Both the position numbers and the translations under genes were made by a program. From contig CAIXFN010000034.1 of assembly GCA_903918755.1 (NCBI GenBank), positions 92,618-156,617 on the forward strand: a DNA stretch of 64,000 nt, in the 5' to 3' direction. Position 1 is the first letter of the stretch, and every line of letters begins with the position of its first letter. This DNA comes from an uncultured Pedosphaera sp. (GTDB taxonomy: Bacteria > Verrucomicrobiota > Verrucomicrobiia > Limisphaerales > Pedosphaeraceae). This document shows, one piece after another, positions 17,860 to 26,634 of the stretch. A model generated the notes under the pieces. It was given only the letters and a program-made list of their open reading frames with translations. It had not been told where the DNA came from and ran no database searches.

Positions 17860-18672
17860 CTATTTCCCATAGCCCGGCAGCGGCTGCCCCTGATCATCCA
17901 ACCGGCCACAAGCCCAGAGGAGTCCCCGCGTCACCAAATCGAGGTAAACCGGGTTGCTCACCGTGTCATTGCTGTGACCGAGTGTGGTGCCAAAAACCCG
18001 CGCCTTGCCATAAGTATTCACCCAGATGCAGACGTGCTTGCCCGTGGTCCCCTCCCCCTGCCCCAGGGGCACACAGTCGGGCCAAAGCTTCTTGATCTCG
18101 TACATTTCGTCCGGGGCATCGTCCCACCGGGCGGGAAACCCCTTCATGACGGGGTGTTCCGGCCGGAGATTGACCACGCTGAAGGCGCGGAGTTTTTCAT
18201 GCTGATACGAGCTGACACCCAAAAGCTTCCGCCATTCGTCGGTCGCAGTCATGCGGTAGCTATGCGTGGAGCAATGCAGGGTGACCGCCGGAACTCCGTT
18301 GGAATGCGCCCGGGTGATTCCCTCCACAAAAGTAATGTTGGTCACGTAACCATAGCACTCGTCGTGCACAATGACATTGTAGCCCCGCGCCCAATCCGCA
18401 TTGGTGTAAACCGGCAGCATGTGCTCCCGCGTGTCATTCGGATCAAAAATGATCGTCCACGTGACGTTTGCCCGGGCGCTGACACCCGTCGCAATCAAAT
18501 CCTTCTGGTGTGCAAAATCATGGCAACATCCGCCGGTGATGAGCAGCGCGCGCAGGGGTTCGGCCGCGGGAGCGGCCGGGGTTGCAAAAAGCGCGGCCGC
18601 AAACAGCACGGCAAACCTACCGGAATGAAAAAGTCGGGCTAGTTTCGCCAGATGTGGGACTGCGGGGTTCAT
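17860..18672 (-). CDS. ThuA-like domain protein
   Basis: A 270-residue secreted protein: signal peptide ending near ATPAAPAAEP, then a class I glutamine amidotransferase-like ThuA fold. Visible landmarks are LRALLITGGCCHDFAHQKDL, YNVIVHDECYGYV, a strand-turn with VPAVTLHCSTHSYR, HPVMKGFPARWDDAPDEMY and a closing GHSNDTVSNPVYLDLVTRGLLWACG. ThuA-like proteins of Planctomycetes and Verrucomicrobia are linked to sugar oxidation or glycoside metabolism, but the exact reaction is unknown. The frame is open to 18765. The ATG at 18672 is preferred because it puts the signal peptide at the N-terminus. Confidence 0.8.
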   Translation of the reverse strand: MNPAVPHLAKLARLFHSGRFAVLFAAALFATPAAPAAEPLRALLITGGCCHDFAHQKDLIATGVSARANVTWTIIFDPNDTREHMLPVYTNADWARGYNVIVHDECYGYVTNITFVEGITRAHSNGVPAVTLHCSTHSYRMTATDEWRKLLGVSSYQHEKLRAFSVVNLRPEHPVMKGFPARWDDAPDEMYEIKKLWPDCVPLGQGEGTTGKHVCIWVNTYGKARVFGTTLGHSNDTVSNPVYLDLVTRGLLWACGRLDDQGQPLPGYGK

Positions 18673-18748
18673 AAAATCAGCCTGCCGGGAAGCGGTCCCG
18701 CTGGCAAGCTTCCAATGCGTCTGCCGGTGGGCGCATGCTTCCCGCAAC

Positions 18749-19372
18749 TCAAGCCGGCGGTCCACCGGCCGGAGCCTGAGCGGGAGCCGGAGCAGTCGGG
18801 TTGGCCCCGAGGATTTTCATCACGCTGTCTCCATGCTTCAGCACTTTGTTTTCCACCCAGGCCGCCGTCACCTCCAGCGTGTCGCGCTTGGTATGGCCCA
18901 GCACGAAGACCCCGCCGGGCGCGAGCACCCGGGGCAATTGGGGATCATCCAAAAGCTTTTGCGCCAGGGAATGGGAACGATGCCCAACATTTTTGTCCCC
19001 ATAGGGCGGGTCCGCAAGGATGACATCGAAGAGCCGCCCGCCGGCGGCCAGTTGGGTCAGGGCGACAAAAACGTCCTGCACCCGGACCTCGAGCGACCCG
19101 GGGGCCGCGCCCGTGGCGGCCAGATTGCGGCGAATCGCCTGGGCGTGCCGCTCCGCCTTTTCCACACAGACGCCGTGCTTGGCGCCGCGGCTGAGACATT
19201 CCAGGCTCAAGGCCCCGGTCCCCGCGAAGAGTTCCAGCACCCGGGCGCCCACGATGCGATCTCCGAGGCTGTTGAAGATGGCTTGCTTGACCCGGTCGGG
19301 CGTGGGACGCACGTCCAAGCCCTTGGGAACTGTCAAAATCCGCCCGGTCGATTGGCCGCCAGTAATACGCAT
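18749..19372 (-). CDS. rsmD: 16S rRNA (guanine(966)-N(2))-methyltransferase RsmD
   Basis: Predicted to methylate G966 of 16S rRNA during 30S assembly. The 207-residue protein shows the family start (MRITGGQSTGRIL), RPTPDRVKQAIFNSL, the SAM-binding motif LELFAGTGALSLECLSRGA and the catalytic DPPY in VILADPPYG. It has an Ala/Pro-rich tail of about 20 residues not usual in the family. The ATG at 19372 fits the conserved N-terminus better than the upstream one at 19441. Confidence 0.92.
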   Translation of the reverse strand: MRITGGQSTGRILTVPKGLDVRPTPDRVKQAIFNSLGDRIVGARVLELFAGTGALSLECLSRGAKHGVCVEKAERHAQAIRRNLAATGAAPGSLEVRVQDVFVALTQLAAGGRLFDVILADPPYGDKNVGHRSHSLAQKLLDDPQLPRVLAPGGVFVLGHTKRDTLEVTAAWVENKVLKHGDSVMKILGANPTAPAPAQAPAGGPPA

Positions 19373-19459
19373 GGCCTTGATTAAGCCACCAAACCCGGCG
19401 CGGTGTAAGCACGAACTGCGCGGTTGGCGGTCTGCCGCCAACCGCGCCTGAACGAGGAA

Positions 19460-22400
19460 TTACGGATACACCAGGCGGTAGAACACCGTCGGGTTGGCGG
19501 TCACGATGGGAATCGCGATGGAGTTGGTCGTCGCCGCGCCCGGCACATCGTACCAGATGGGGCCGATGCCGGTGGCATTCGTCTGCCCCTGCAGGCGCCA
19601 ACCGGTATGGTCAACCGGCCAATCCAACTGCAATTGACTGCCCGTCACCGTGGTCCCCAGGGAGACGGGCGAGGTCGAGACGGGACTGACCACCGTGATC
19701 GTTCCGTCCACGGTCAATCGGGAGGCATCAACGACCGCCGCGCCTGGAATCACGATGCGGTCGAAGGCCCCGGAATAACCGCCCCCGGAACTGAACAGGG
19801 ACAGCACCTGGCCATTCGTGTAGGCCGTGGACCCGAGGTTGGTCACCACCAACGTGCCGCCGTAGGTGATTGCGCCCGCCACCAAACTGTCGCTGGTGGC
19901 GGTTTGATTGTTGACCTCAAACCAGGCGGTGCCGCCGCTCTGCAAGGTCACCGGACCGAGCACCGTCAGCGTGCCGATGAAGAGTCCGGGCGCCAGGGTG
20001 CCACCCGCCGCATTGGTGACACTGCCATCGATGGTGCCCGTGCCCCCGAGCAAGCCGGTCCCCGAAACGGTTACCGCCGTATTCCCCAGTTCGCCGGTTA
20101 TGAACAAACGACCGCCTCCCACCGTGGTGGGACCCGTGTAGGTGCTGATGGCGGAGAGCGTGAGGGATCCCGCTGTGACATTCAGGCCCATGGTCTTGCC
20201 GCCATTAAAGTCCAGATCATCCTGGATGACCGCCGACCAGGAGTTCACGCCCGTGCCGGCATAGGTGAGAATGGAATCCGCCACCGGGCTGCTATTGCCG
20301 ATCTGGAAGTCGTTGATATACCCAAAATTGGCGGTGATGCTGCTCACGGTTTGGTTGTAACCACCCAAATCGAGGATGAACGTGCGATCATCAAAGCCGG
20401 CAATCAGCGAGCCGGCAAAGATCGGCGCCAACGGTGGCAGGGCATTGTTGGTGCGGATGTTGATGCGCGCGCGGGCCGCGGTCATGTTGGTCCAATAATT
20501 CTGCGCGTCCAGCGTCAGGATGGGCCGATGCAGGGTGCCGGCGCTCAGACCGCTCTGATACGTGATGTTCACCGTGCCCGGGAAGCTCAGGGCGGTCCCA
20601 AGTTCGATTCCGTCCACGTCCATGGTCAGCGTGCCGCCAGCCCCGGTGGTGTCGATCGGGCCCCGGAGGATCAGGCCATTCGTGCTGCCGTTCAACGTGA
20701 ACGCGTTGCCCGTGAGTTGGATCGGACCCGTCCAAGAGCCGTCACCGGTCAAGGCGGTGCCCGAAAGCAGATGCAGGCTCGTATCAGGCGCCGTGGTGAT
20801 GCTGTTTTCCAGCGACACCGTGCTGAACGTGTTGCTGAGGGTAACCAGGGAAGCCGCCGGCAAGGCATTGGAATTGCCCAGCACCAGCGTGCCACCGGCC
20901 ACCGTGGTAAATGGCTGGTAACTGTTCGTTCCGGTGAGTTCCACGCGTCCGCTGCCGGTTACCAGCAGGGCGCCCGGCCCTTGCAGGGGTCCCGCCAGCG
21001 TCACGGTCCCGCCGGAATCCGCCACCACCTTGGAGTTGACTTCCAGGGTAACCGGCCCGCTGAGGAGACTGTTTCCGCTCACCGCCTCCAGAGCGCCGCC
21101 ATTAAGCAGATGGATGGGCTTCAGGCCGCCATCCACGCCCCAAGTCACGCCGTTGGCCTGTTGTTGGTAAGGGAAGCCGCCGCCGAGCCCGAGCGTGCCG
21201 GAATTGCTCACGGTGATGGTGTTCGCCGCGTAGCCGAGGGTGGGCGTGAGATTGTTCTGCCAGCTCGGATTCTCGATCACCAACCGTCCGGCGCCGATAT
21301 TGACATCCGCCAGGAACGTCTCGCCGCTCGCGTGGATGTAAACATCCCCCGGTCCGACCTTGGTGAGGGTATTGCTTTGCGCATTGAAGTACGAGCCCGC
21401 GGCAACCCAGGCGGGCTGGGAGGCGCTGCTGGCGGGATCCGGCAACCACCGTCCGATATCCCACCGGTTCGAGGACGCGCCCAGGGTGGCGGACCCGGCC
21501 AGGACCAGGCTGGCCAAAGCATGGTTGGTGAGCAGAATTCCGCCGGTATTGTCCAGCGCGCCGGTGCCATTCACCCCGGCGCCGGTGATGAAGGTGTTGT
21601 CGGCCACGGCCTGCCCGTTCAAATCCAACGTGGCGCCGGCGGCCACGACGGCGGTGGCATTGGTCCCGCCTAAAGCACCCGGACTGCCGGGACGCAGCGT
21701 TCCCGCCAGCACCAGGTTGGTGCCGGTAAAGCTGCTCTCGCTGCTGCCGACCACCGCGAGAATGTTGCTCCCCTGCTTGGTAAACGTGCCGCTCCCGATC
21801 AGGGCGCTGGCCAGGAGCGTGTTGGTCGGTTGGTTCATCGTCAGCACCGTTCCCGGATCGAGCGTGATGCCTGCCCCGATCAGGACGTTGCTCGTGCTAT
21901 TGGCGATGGTGAGCCCGCCCACGGAGGAGGCGTCCAGGGCCAGGGTGCCCGCCCGCAATCCGCCCGTGCCCCGGAACGTATAGGCGGAGGCATTGTTGCT
22001 GACGGTAATGGCCGCCGGCGCCAGGGTGCCCACGAGGTCCACCCCGTTGGTCAACCCGGCGTCATTGAAGACCACCGTATCCCCATCGAAATAGACCCCC
22101 GCCACGCCGCCATTAAGCCAGTTCAAAGCCCCGGCCACATTCCAAGTGGAAGGACCTGCCGCGGCCAAACCGCGCCAGACATCCACGGTACTGCCCAGGG
22201 AAGTGACCTGCACCTGGATCGAACCGGGCGTGGTCGCCGGGTCCACAATCGCAAAGGAATAGCGCGGGTTGGCGCTGACCACCGACAGATTGGCGGCCGC
22301 CCCCGAGAGTGCTCCGGAGTAGGTGATCAGCGTATAGGGCGTGCCCGGCGTGGTGACCAGGGCCCCGATGGGACTGAGGGAAATGGTGCTGACGCCGGTG

Positions 22401-25400
22401 AGGGTCAGGTTGCTGCACTGCACCAAATCGTTGTTGCCGCCGCCGGGAGTCGTCACGGCGCCGATTTGGAAAGGCAGACTGGCGCCGTTAAGCGTCAGGT
22501 TGGAAAGCACGCCCAGGGTGCCGGCCGAGGCCAGCGGACCGGGAGAAAGAATGCCGCCTGCATTGACGGTCACATTGCCGCGATTGGTGCCATTGCCAAA
22601 CACGGTGGCGCCGGACGGAACCACCAGGTTGCCGAGCACCGCGTTGGTCGCGTTCAGGTTCAGGGACTGTCCCGCTGCCAGGGTGAAACCGTTGGCGGTC
22701 ACATCCAGCACGCCGGGGTTGTTGACGATGATGTTCGTCGAAACCAGGCTGCCGCTGTTGGTGAGCACGATCCGCCCGGCATTGATCGTGGTGGGCCCGC
22801 TGTAATTGTTGGCCACCGTGAACACCAGGTTGCTGTTGCCTGCTTTGGTGAGACTGCCGGCCCCGCTGATGGCCCCGGTCAGGCGGACCACCATCGCATT
22901 GGAAACCAGCAATGACCCGCCGAGGTTGATGGGCGAATTGATCAGGAACGTGGGCGTCGAGGCGCTGGCATTGTTCGGGGCTACGATCGCCGCGCTGGCG
23001 CCCGCCGCGAGATTGATGCTGTCCTTGTAAACCTGGTTCGTCACACTGCCGCTGGCGCAGGAAAGGATTGTAGCGTTGGAGAGGTTCAGCACGCCCGCGC
23101 CACCCAGCAGGGCGTGGTTCAAACGGAGTTCACCGCCGGCCAGATTGATATTGCCGGAATTGGTCACACTGTTTTGCTGGAAAACCAAGGCGCTGGCACC
23201 GCTCTTCGTCAGCGTAAACCCGCCGAGGTCCACCCACCCCGCGTAAGAGACGGTTCGCAACGGATTCTGAATCGTCATCGGCGCGGTATTCAACGCGAAG
23301 GTCGAGTCCCCCGCCAACCGGAAGTACCAGGGCACCGTAGGGCTGCCGCTGGTATTGCTGTTGGTGACCGCGCCCTGACCGTTGAAGCCATTCCCGGAAA
23401 CCGTGTTGGTCTTGCCGTAGGAGATGACCCCCACACCGGCAAGATCCAGCGTCGCGCCGTTCGCCACCGTGATGGGTCCGTTGGACGTCCCGAGCACGAG
23501 CGCCCCGCCGCTGGTGAAGGTGGGGTCAAACAACTTGAACACCCCGTTATTGATGTTGATCGATCCCGTGAAGGAATTGGTGGTGCCCCACGTTACCGTG
23601 TTCGGACCATTCTTGGTAATCCCGGTGGTGCCCCCGATCGAGCCGGCAGGCGTGGTCCCGTAGCGGTTGGTCACGGAAATATCCTTGGTGTTGCCGTTGA
23701 AGGTAATGCTCGCCGGATTCAACAGCCCGCTGGGCCAGATGACCGGGTTGACCAGGGAATCGTCGAACACCACGTTGTCATACTGCCGAAACGCATCCGC
23801 GCTGCCACCGAACGACCAGTTGGAATTCAACAAACTGGTGTCCCACACGCTGCCCAACTGCCCCACCCAGTTCACCGTGCCAGGGTTGGTGTTGGCGTTC
23901 ACCACCATGACCACACCCGTGGCGGTCAGTTGCACGGGCGCATACCGGGGAGATTCGGCATTGACGGAACCGGTCACCGACGTCGCGTTTGGACAGTCGA
24001 TCAAGGTATAAGTCGCCCCCGGGATCAACGGCCCGCTCAAGGTCAGGTAAAGGCGCGGATTATTGAATTGCGCCGCGGCGCCGGTCACACCCAGGTAATC
24101 GCTGCCGCCGGCCACGCCCGGAGTGTTGTTCGTGCCGACATTGAAATAGATGATCGCGTTGGTATCGAAGGTGGTATTGCCGCCGAGGACGATCGCTCCG
24201 GGGGTAGTGAGCGTGCCCGGAATGTTGGTGCCGTTGATCCGGATCGTGTTCGCATTGGTGATCGCGCCAAACCCACTCAGGGCCTTGACCGCCACACTGC
24301 CAGGGGCAGCCGACCAGGTTGGTTGCATGTTAATGGTACCGCCTGCCAGGTTGATGACCGTGTAGCCGCCACCGTCCACAATATTGCCGCCCACATTCAG
24401 CACCGCGTTGTTACTCAGGTTCAAGGTGCCGATCGTGGAGTTGAAGGTCATCCCGTTCGTGGTGTTCAGAAACGCCAGGGTGAGGTTGTTGCGCACGTTG
24501 AGGACGGCATTGCTCCGCGCCGTGACAGTTCCCTGCGCCCAGGATTGTGCGGCGCTCGCCTGATAATACCCCACGCTCAAATTGGTGGCATCGATCACCC
24601 CATTCTCAAACAGCAGGCTGGCCGAGACGCCGCCGCGGTTGTTCGCCGGATCCCCGCCGTCGAGGCCCGAACGGGCCACATACAGGCTGTCCGCCAGGAT
24701 GTCCACCGTGCCGCCCGAAAAATCGGCCAGGGCATTCAAAGTGCTGAATTGGGCCGGGGCGGCGGAGTACCCGTTCTCGGTCGCGGAAACATCGCCCACG
24801 GAAAAGACCGCCGTGGCCCCGCCCAGGCTGCCGCGCATCGTAAACAAATTGCTGCTCGTCCCGGGGATAAAGGTCAACTGGTTGAGGGGGCTGAAACTGG
24901 TGGCGCGATTGCCGCCGACCACGAGACCGTCGGTATTAAACGTGGTCTGGCGTCCCAGCGTCATCTGGCCGTAACCGCTGTTCGTGGCGTTCCGCCCGAT
25001 CAGGATCCCCGCCGCCGCCGGGTTGGGCGCCGTGGTGATGGTGTTGGTCTGGGCCAGGAACAGGGCGCCGGAGGGACCCGAGGCAATTCCCGGATCAAAT
25101 GCCACCGCCACCCACAGGTTGCTGACATTGGCACTGAAATTCGTCAACGCCGCCAGGTTTAGATTCGCCCGGCCGACCTGCCGGACCTCGATGCGTCCCA
25201 CCGGATTACTGACCACCAGGGAACCGGGCCCGGCCACGGTCGCAAAGTTGGTCCGCGTGCCCGTCTGAAAGTAACTCGCCCCCGCCAACAGGGTGGGTTC
25301 CGAGGCGGAACCACCCAGTACCAGGGAGTTGCCGGACGAAATCAGCGTCGTGTAAAAGTGGGTATTCGTGGTCGTGTAACTCAGCGAACCGACCGTGAGC

Positions 25401-25642
25401 GAGGCGTCCACAATGTTATTCACCACCCCGGCGGCATTCGTGTAGCCGGTGGTAAATTGCTGGTCCTCGAAGAGTACTGCATCGGTGAAACCGGGCACGG
25501 CGCCCGCTCCCCAATTGAGAGCATCCGTCCAGTTGAGGCTGCCCGCCCGGTTGGTCCAGATGTTTTGGCCCTGGGCGGCCACGGCGCCGAGGCAGGCGAG
25601 TGTGGCGCCTGTAAGGAATCGATTTAATTTGTTTGTGATCAT
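19460..25642 (-). CDS. Giant autotransporter-associated beta-strand repeat (PATR) protein
   Basis: A 2060-residue secreted protein. After a signal peptide (about 1-26) it is almost entirely beta-strand repeats rich in Gly, Asn, Thr and Ser, with many copies of the PATR motif, for example LTKAGNSNLVFTVANNYSG followed by TTINAGRIVLTNSGS, and SYTKVGPG-like variants. These form a long right-handed beta-helix as in autotransporter passengers. There is no classical autotransporter beta-barrel. The C-terminus is an Ig-like LDWPVDHTGWRLQGQTNATG block ending in FYRLVYP, which I associate with secreted proteins of Verrucomicrobia. Likely a surface adhesin or envelope layer protein. Long open frames on the other strand inside it are shadows. 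Confidence 0.88.
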   Translation of the reverse strand: MITNKLNRFLTGATLACLGAVAAQGQNIWTNRAGSLNWTDALNWGAGAVPGFTDAVLFEDQQFTTGYTNAAGVVNNIVDASLTVGSLSYTTTNTHFYTTLISSGNSLVLGGSASEPTLLAGASYFQTGTRTNFATVAGPGSLVVSNPVGRIEVRQVGRANLNLAALTNFSANVSNLWVAVAFDPGIASGPSGALFLAQTNTITTAPNPAAAGILIGRNATNSGYGQMTLGRQTTFNTDGLVVGGNRATSFSPLNQLTFIPGTSSNLFTMRGSLGGATAVFSVGDVSATENGYSAAPAQFSTLNALADFSGGTVDILADSLYVARSGLDGGDPANNRGGVSASLLFENGVIDATNLSVGYYQASAAQSWAQGTVTARSNAVLNVRNNLTLAFLNTTNGMTFNSTIGTLNLSNNAVLNVGGNIVDGGGYTVINLAGGTINMQPTWSAAPGSVAVKALSGFGAITNANTIRINGTNIPGTLTTPGAIVLGGNTTFDTNAIIYFNVGTNNTPGVAGGSDYLGVTGAAAQFNNPRLYLTLSGPLIPGATYTLIDCPNATSVTGSVNAESPRYAPVQLTATGVVMVVNANTNPGTVNWVGQLGSVWDTSLLNSNWSFGGSADAFRQYDNVVFDDSLVNPVIWPSGLLNPASITFNGNTKDISVTNRYGTTPAGSIGGTTGITKNGPNTVTWGTTNSFTGSININNGVFKLFDPTFTSGGALVLGTSNGPITVANGATLDLAGVGVISYGKTNTVSGNGFNGQGAVTNSNTSGSPTVPWYFRLAGDSTFALNTAPMTIQNPLRTVSYAGWVDLGGFTLTKSGASALVFQQNSVTNSGNINLAGGELRLNHALLGGAGVLNLSNATILSCASGSVTNQVYKDSINLAAGASAAIVAPNNASASTPTFLINSPINLGGSLLVSNAMVVRLTGAISGAGSLTKAGNSNLVFTVANNYSGPTTINAGRIVLTNSGSLVSTNIIVNNPGVLDVTANGFTLAAGQSLNLNATNAVLGNLVVPSGATVFGNGTNRGNVTVNAGGILSPGPLASAGTLGVLSNLTLNGASLPFQIGAVTTPGGGNNDLVQCSNLTLTGVSTISLSPIGALVTTPGTPYTLITYSGALSGAAANLSVVSANPRYSFAIVDPATTPGSIQVQVTSLGSTVDVWRGLAAAGPSTWNVAGALNWLNGGVAGVYFDGDTVVFNDAGLTNGVDLVGTLAPAAITVSNNASAYTFRGTGGLRAGTLALDASSVGGLTIANSTSNVLIGAGITLDPGTVLTMNQPTNTLLASALIGSGTFTKQGSNILAVVGSSESSFTGTNLVLAGTLRPGSPGALGGTNATAVVAAGATLDLNGQAVADNTFITGAGVNGTGALDNTGGILLTNHALASLVLAGSATLGASSNRWDIGRWLPDPASSASQPAWVAAGSYFNAQSNTLTKVGPGDVYIHASGETFLADVNIGAGRLVIENPSWQNNLTPTLGYAANTITVSNSGTLGLGGGFPYQQQANGVTWGVDGGLKPIHLLNGGALEAVSGNSLLSGPVTLEVNSKVVADSGGTVTLAGPLQGPGALLVTGSGRVELTGTNSYQPFTTVAGGTLVLGNSNALPAASLVTLSNTFSTVSLENSITTAPDTSLHLLSGTALTGDGSWTGPIQLTGNAFTLNGSTNGLILRGPIDTTGAGGTLTMDVDGIELGTALSFPGTVNITYQSGLSAGTLHRPILTLDAQNYWTNMTAARARINIRTNNALPPLAPIFAGSLIAGFDDRTFILDLGGYNQTVSSITANFGYINDFQIGNSSPVADSILTYAGTGVNSWSAVIQDDLDFNGGKTMGLNVTAGSLTLSAISTYTGPTTVGGGRLFITGELGNTAVTVSGTGLLGGTGTIDGSVTNAAGGTLAPGLFIGTLTVLGPVTLQSGGTAWFEVNNQTATSDSLVAGAITYGGTLVVTNLGSTAYTNGQVLSLFSSGGGYSGAFDRIVIPGAAVVDASRLTVDGTITVVSPVSTSPVSLGTTVTGSQLQLDWPVDHTGWRLQGQTNATGIGPIWYDVPGAATTNSIAIPIVTANPTVFYRLVYP

Positions 25643-25867
25643 GAGTGTTTGGTCAGGTTATCTATCTTACCGGACAGCCGGCCAGGCACGCCGGTGGTCG
25701 AATCCAGCGAAAATGCGGTGTCACGCGGCTATTCCGGTGAGTTGGCTCGAACAACGGGAAGCTAACGACATCCCGCGATGCCAGAGCGGGACCGGGATGC
25801 CGCATGCGGGCAGGGTCCCATGCCCGGCTGGCCACCGTCTATTACTCAAATGGGTAATGGAACCGGA

Positions 25868-26566
25868 TCAAAAACGGGAACCCGCAGCCGGGGCGCGGCG
25901 CAAGTAGCGGGCTACGGCTTCGGTGCGCGAACGCACGTGCAATTTTTCGTAAGTGTGCTTCAAATGAGCCCGCACGGTGTCATAAGTGATCTGGAGGCGG
26001 TCGGCAATTTCCTTGTTCGCATACCCCTGGGAAAGCAAATCCAGCACCTCCGCCTCCCGTGCGCTGAGTTGGACCGTGGGCGCCATGGGAGCGGTCGGCT
26101 GATGAAAAGCCGCGATGACTTTCCGCGCCACTTCACCCGTCATCGGCACCCCGCCCCGCACGACGTCCTGAATGGCGGCCAGCAATTCCGCCGGCGGAGT
26201 GGTTTTGAGCAGGTAACCGCTCGCGCCCGCCTTCAACGCTTCGAAGATCCGCTCCGCATCCTCGTAAACTGTCACCATCAGGAACTGGGTCGCCGGCAGC
26301 AGCGGCTTCAACCGGGTGGTGCATTCAATGCCCGTCATGGCCGGCAGTTGGATGTCCATCAACACCACCTGCGGCGCGACTTGCGGGAGGGTCAGCAGGG
26401 CGTCCTCCCCGGAGGCACAGGTGGCGACACAGGCCAGTCCGGGCGTGCCGTTCAACAACCGCGCCCACGACTGGCGAACCCCGGTCTGGTCTTCGACAAT
26501 CGCCACTTTGAGCGTGGGTGTCTCCCGGCCGGTGCCATTTGCTTCCATGGATTGACCAACCATCAT
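25868..26566 (-). CDS. NarL/FixJ-type response regulator
   Basis: A 232-residue DNA-binding regulator. The receiver has the acidic pair at Glu25-Asp26, phospho-acceptor Asp71 in VLMDIQLPAMTGIE and Lys in YLLKTTPPAELL. The C-terminal LuxR helix-turn-helix reads LSAREAEVLDLLSQGYANKEIA and ITYDTVRAHLKHTYEKLHV. The ATG at 26566 has an AAGG ribosome site. It follows the propeller kinase gene by 68 bases, so the two form a cognate pair. The next gene downstream, in the direction of transcription, is the giant PATR protein (225 bases away). Confidence 0.93.
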   Translation of the reverse strand: MMVGQSMEANGTGRETPTLKVAIVEDQTGVRQSWARLLNGTPGLACVATCASGEDALLTLPQVAPQVVLMDIQLPAMTGIECTTRLKPLLPATQFLMVTVYEDAERIFEALKAGASGYLLKTTPPAELLAAIQDVVRGGVPMTGEVARKVIAAFHQPTAPMAPTVQLSAREAEVLDLLSQGYANKEIADRLQITYDTVRAHLKHTYEKLHVRSRTEAVARYLRRAPAAGSRF

Positions 26567-26634
26567 TGGTTACCTTGCAACACCCCCGAACTGAAAGCCA
26601 GTCCCCAAAGGGGTAATGGCCGGGCCTTTAACTT

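Noticed and set aside
19424..25162. Very long plus-strand open frames (749 and 682 codons) opposite the PATR protein gene
   Set aside because: They are rich in Arg, Gly and Ala, have no domain character, and mirror the low-complexity repeats of the minus-strand gene. They are shadows of biased codon use.
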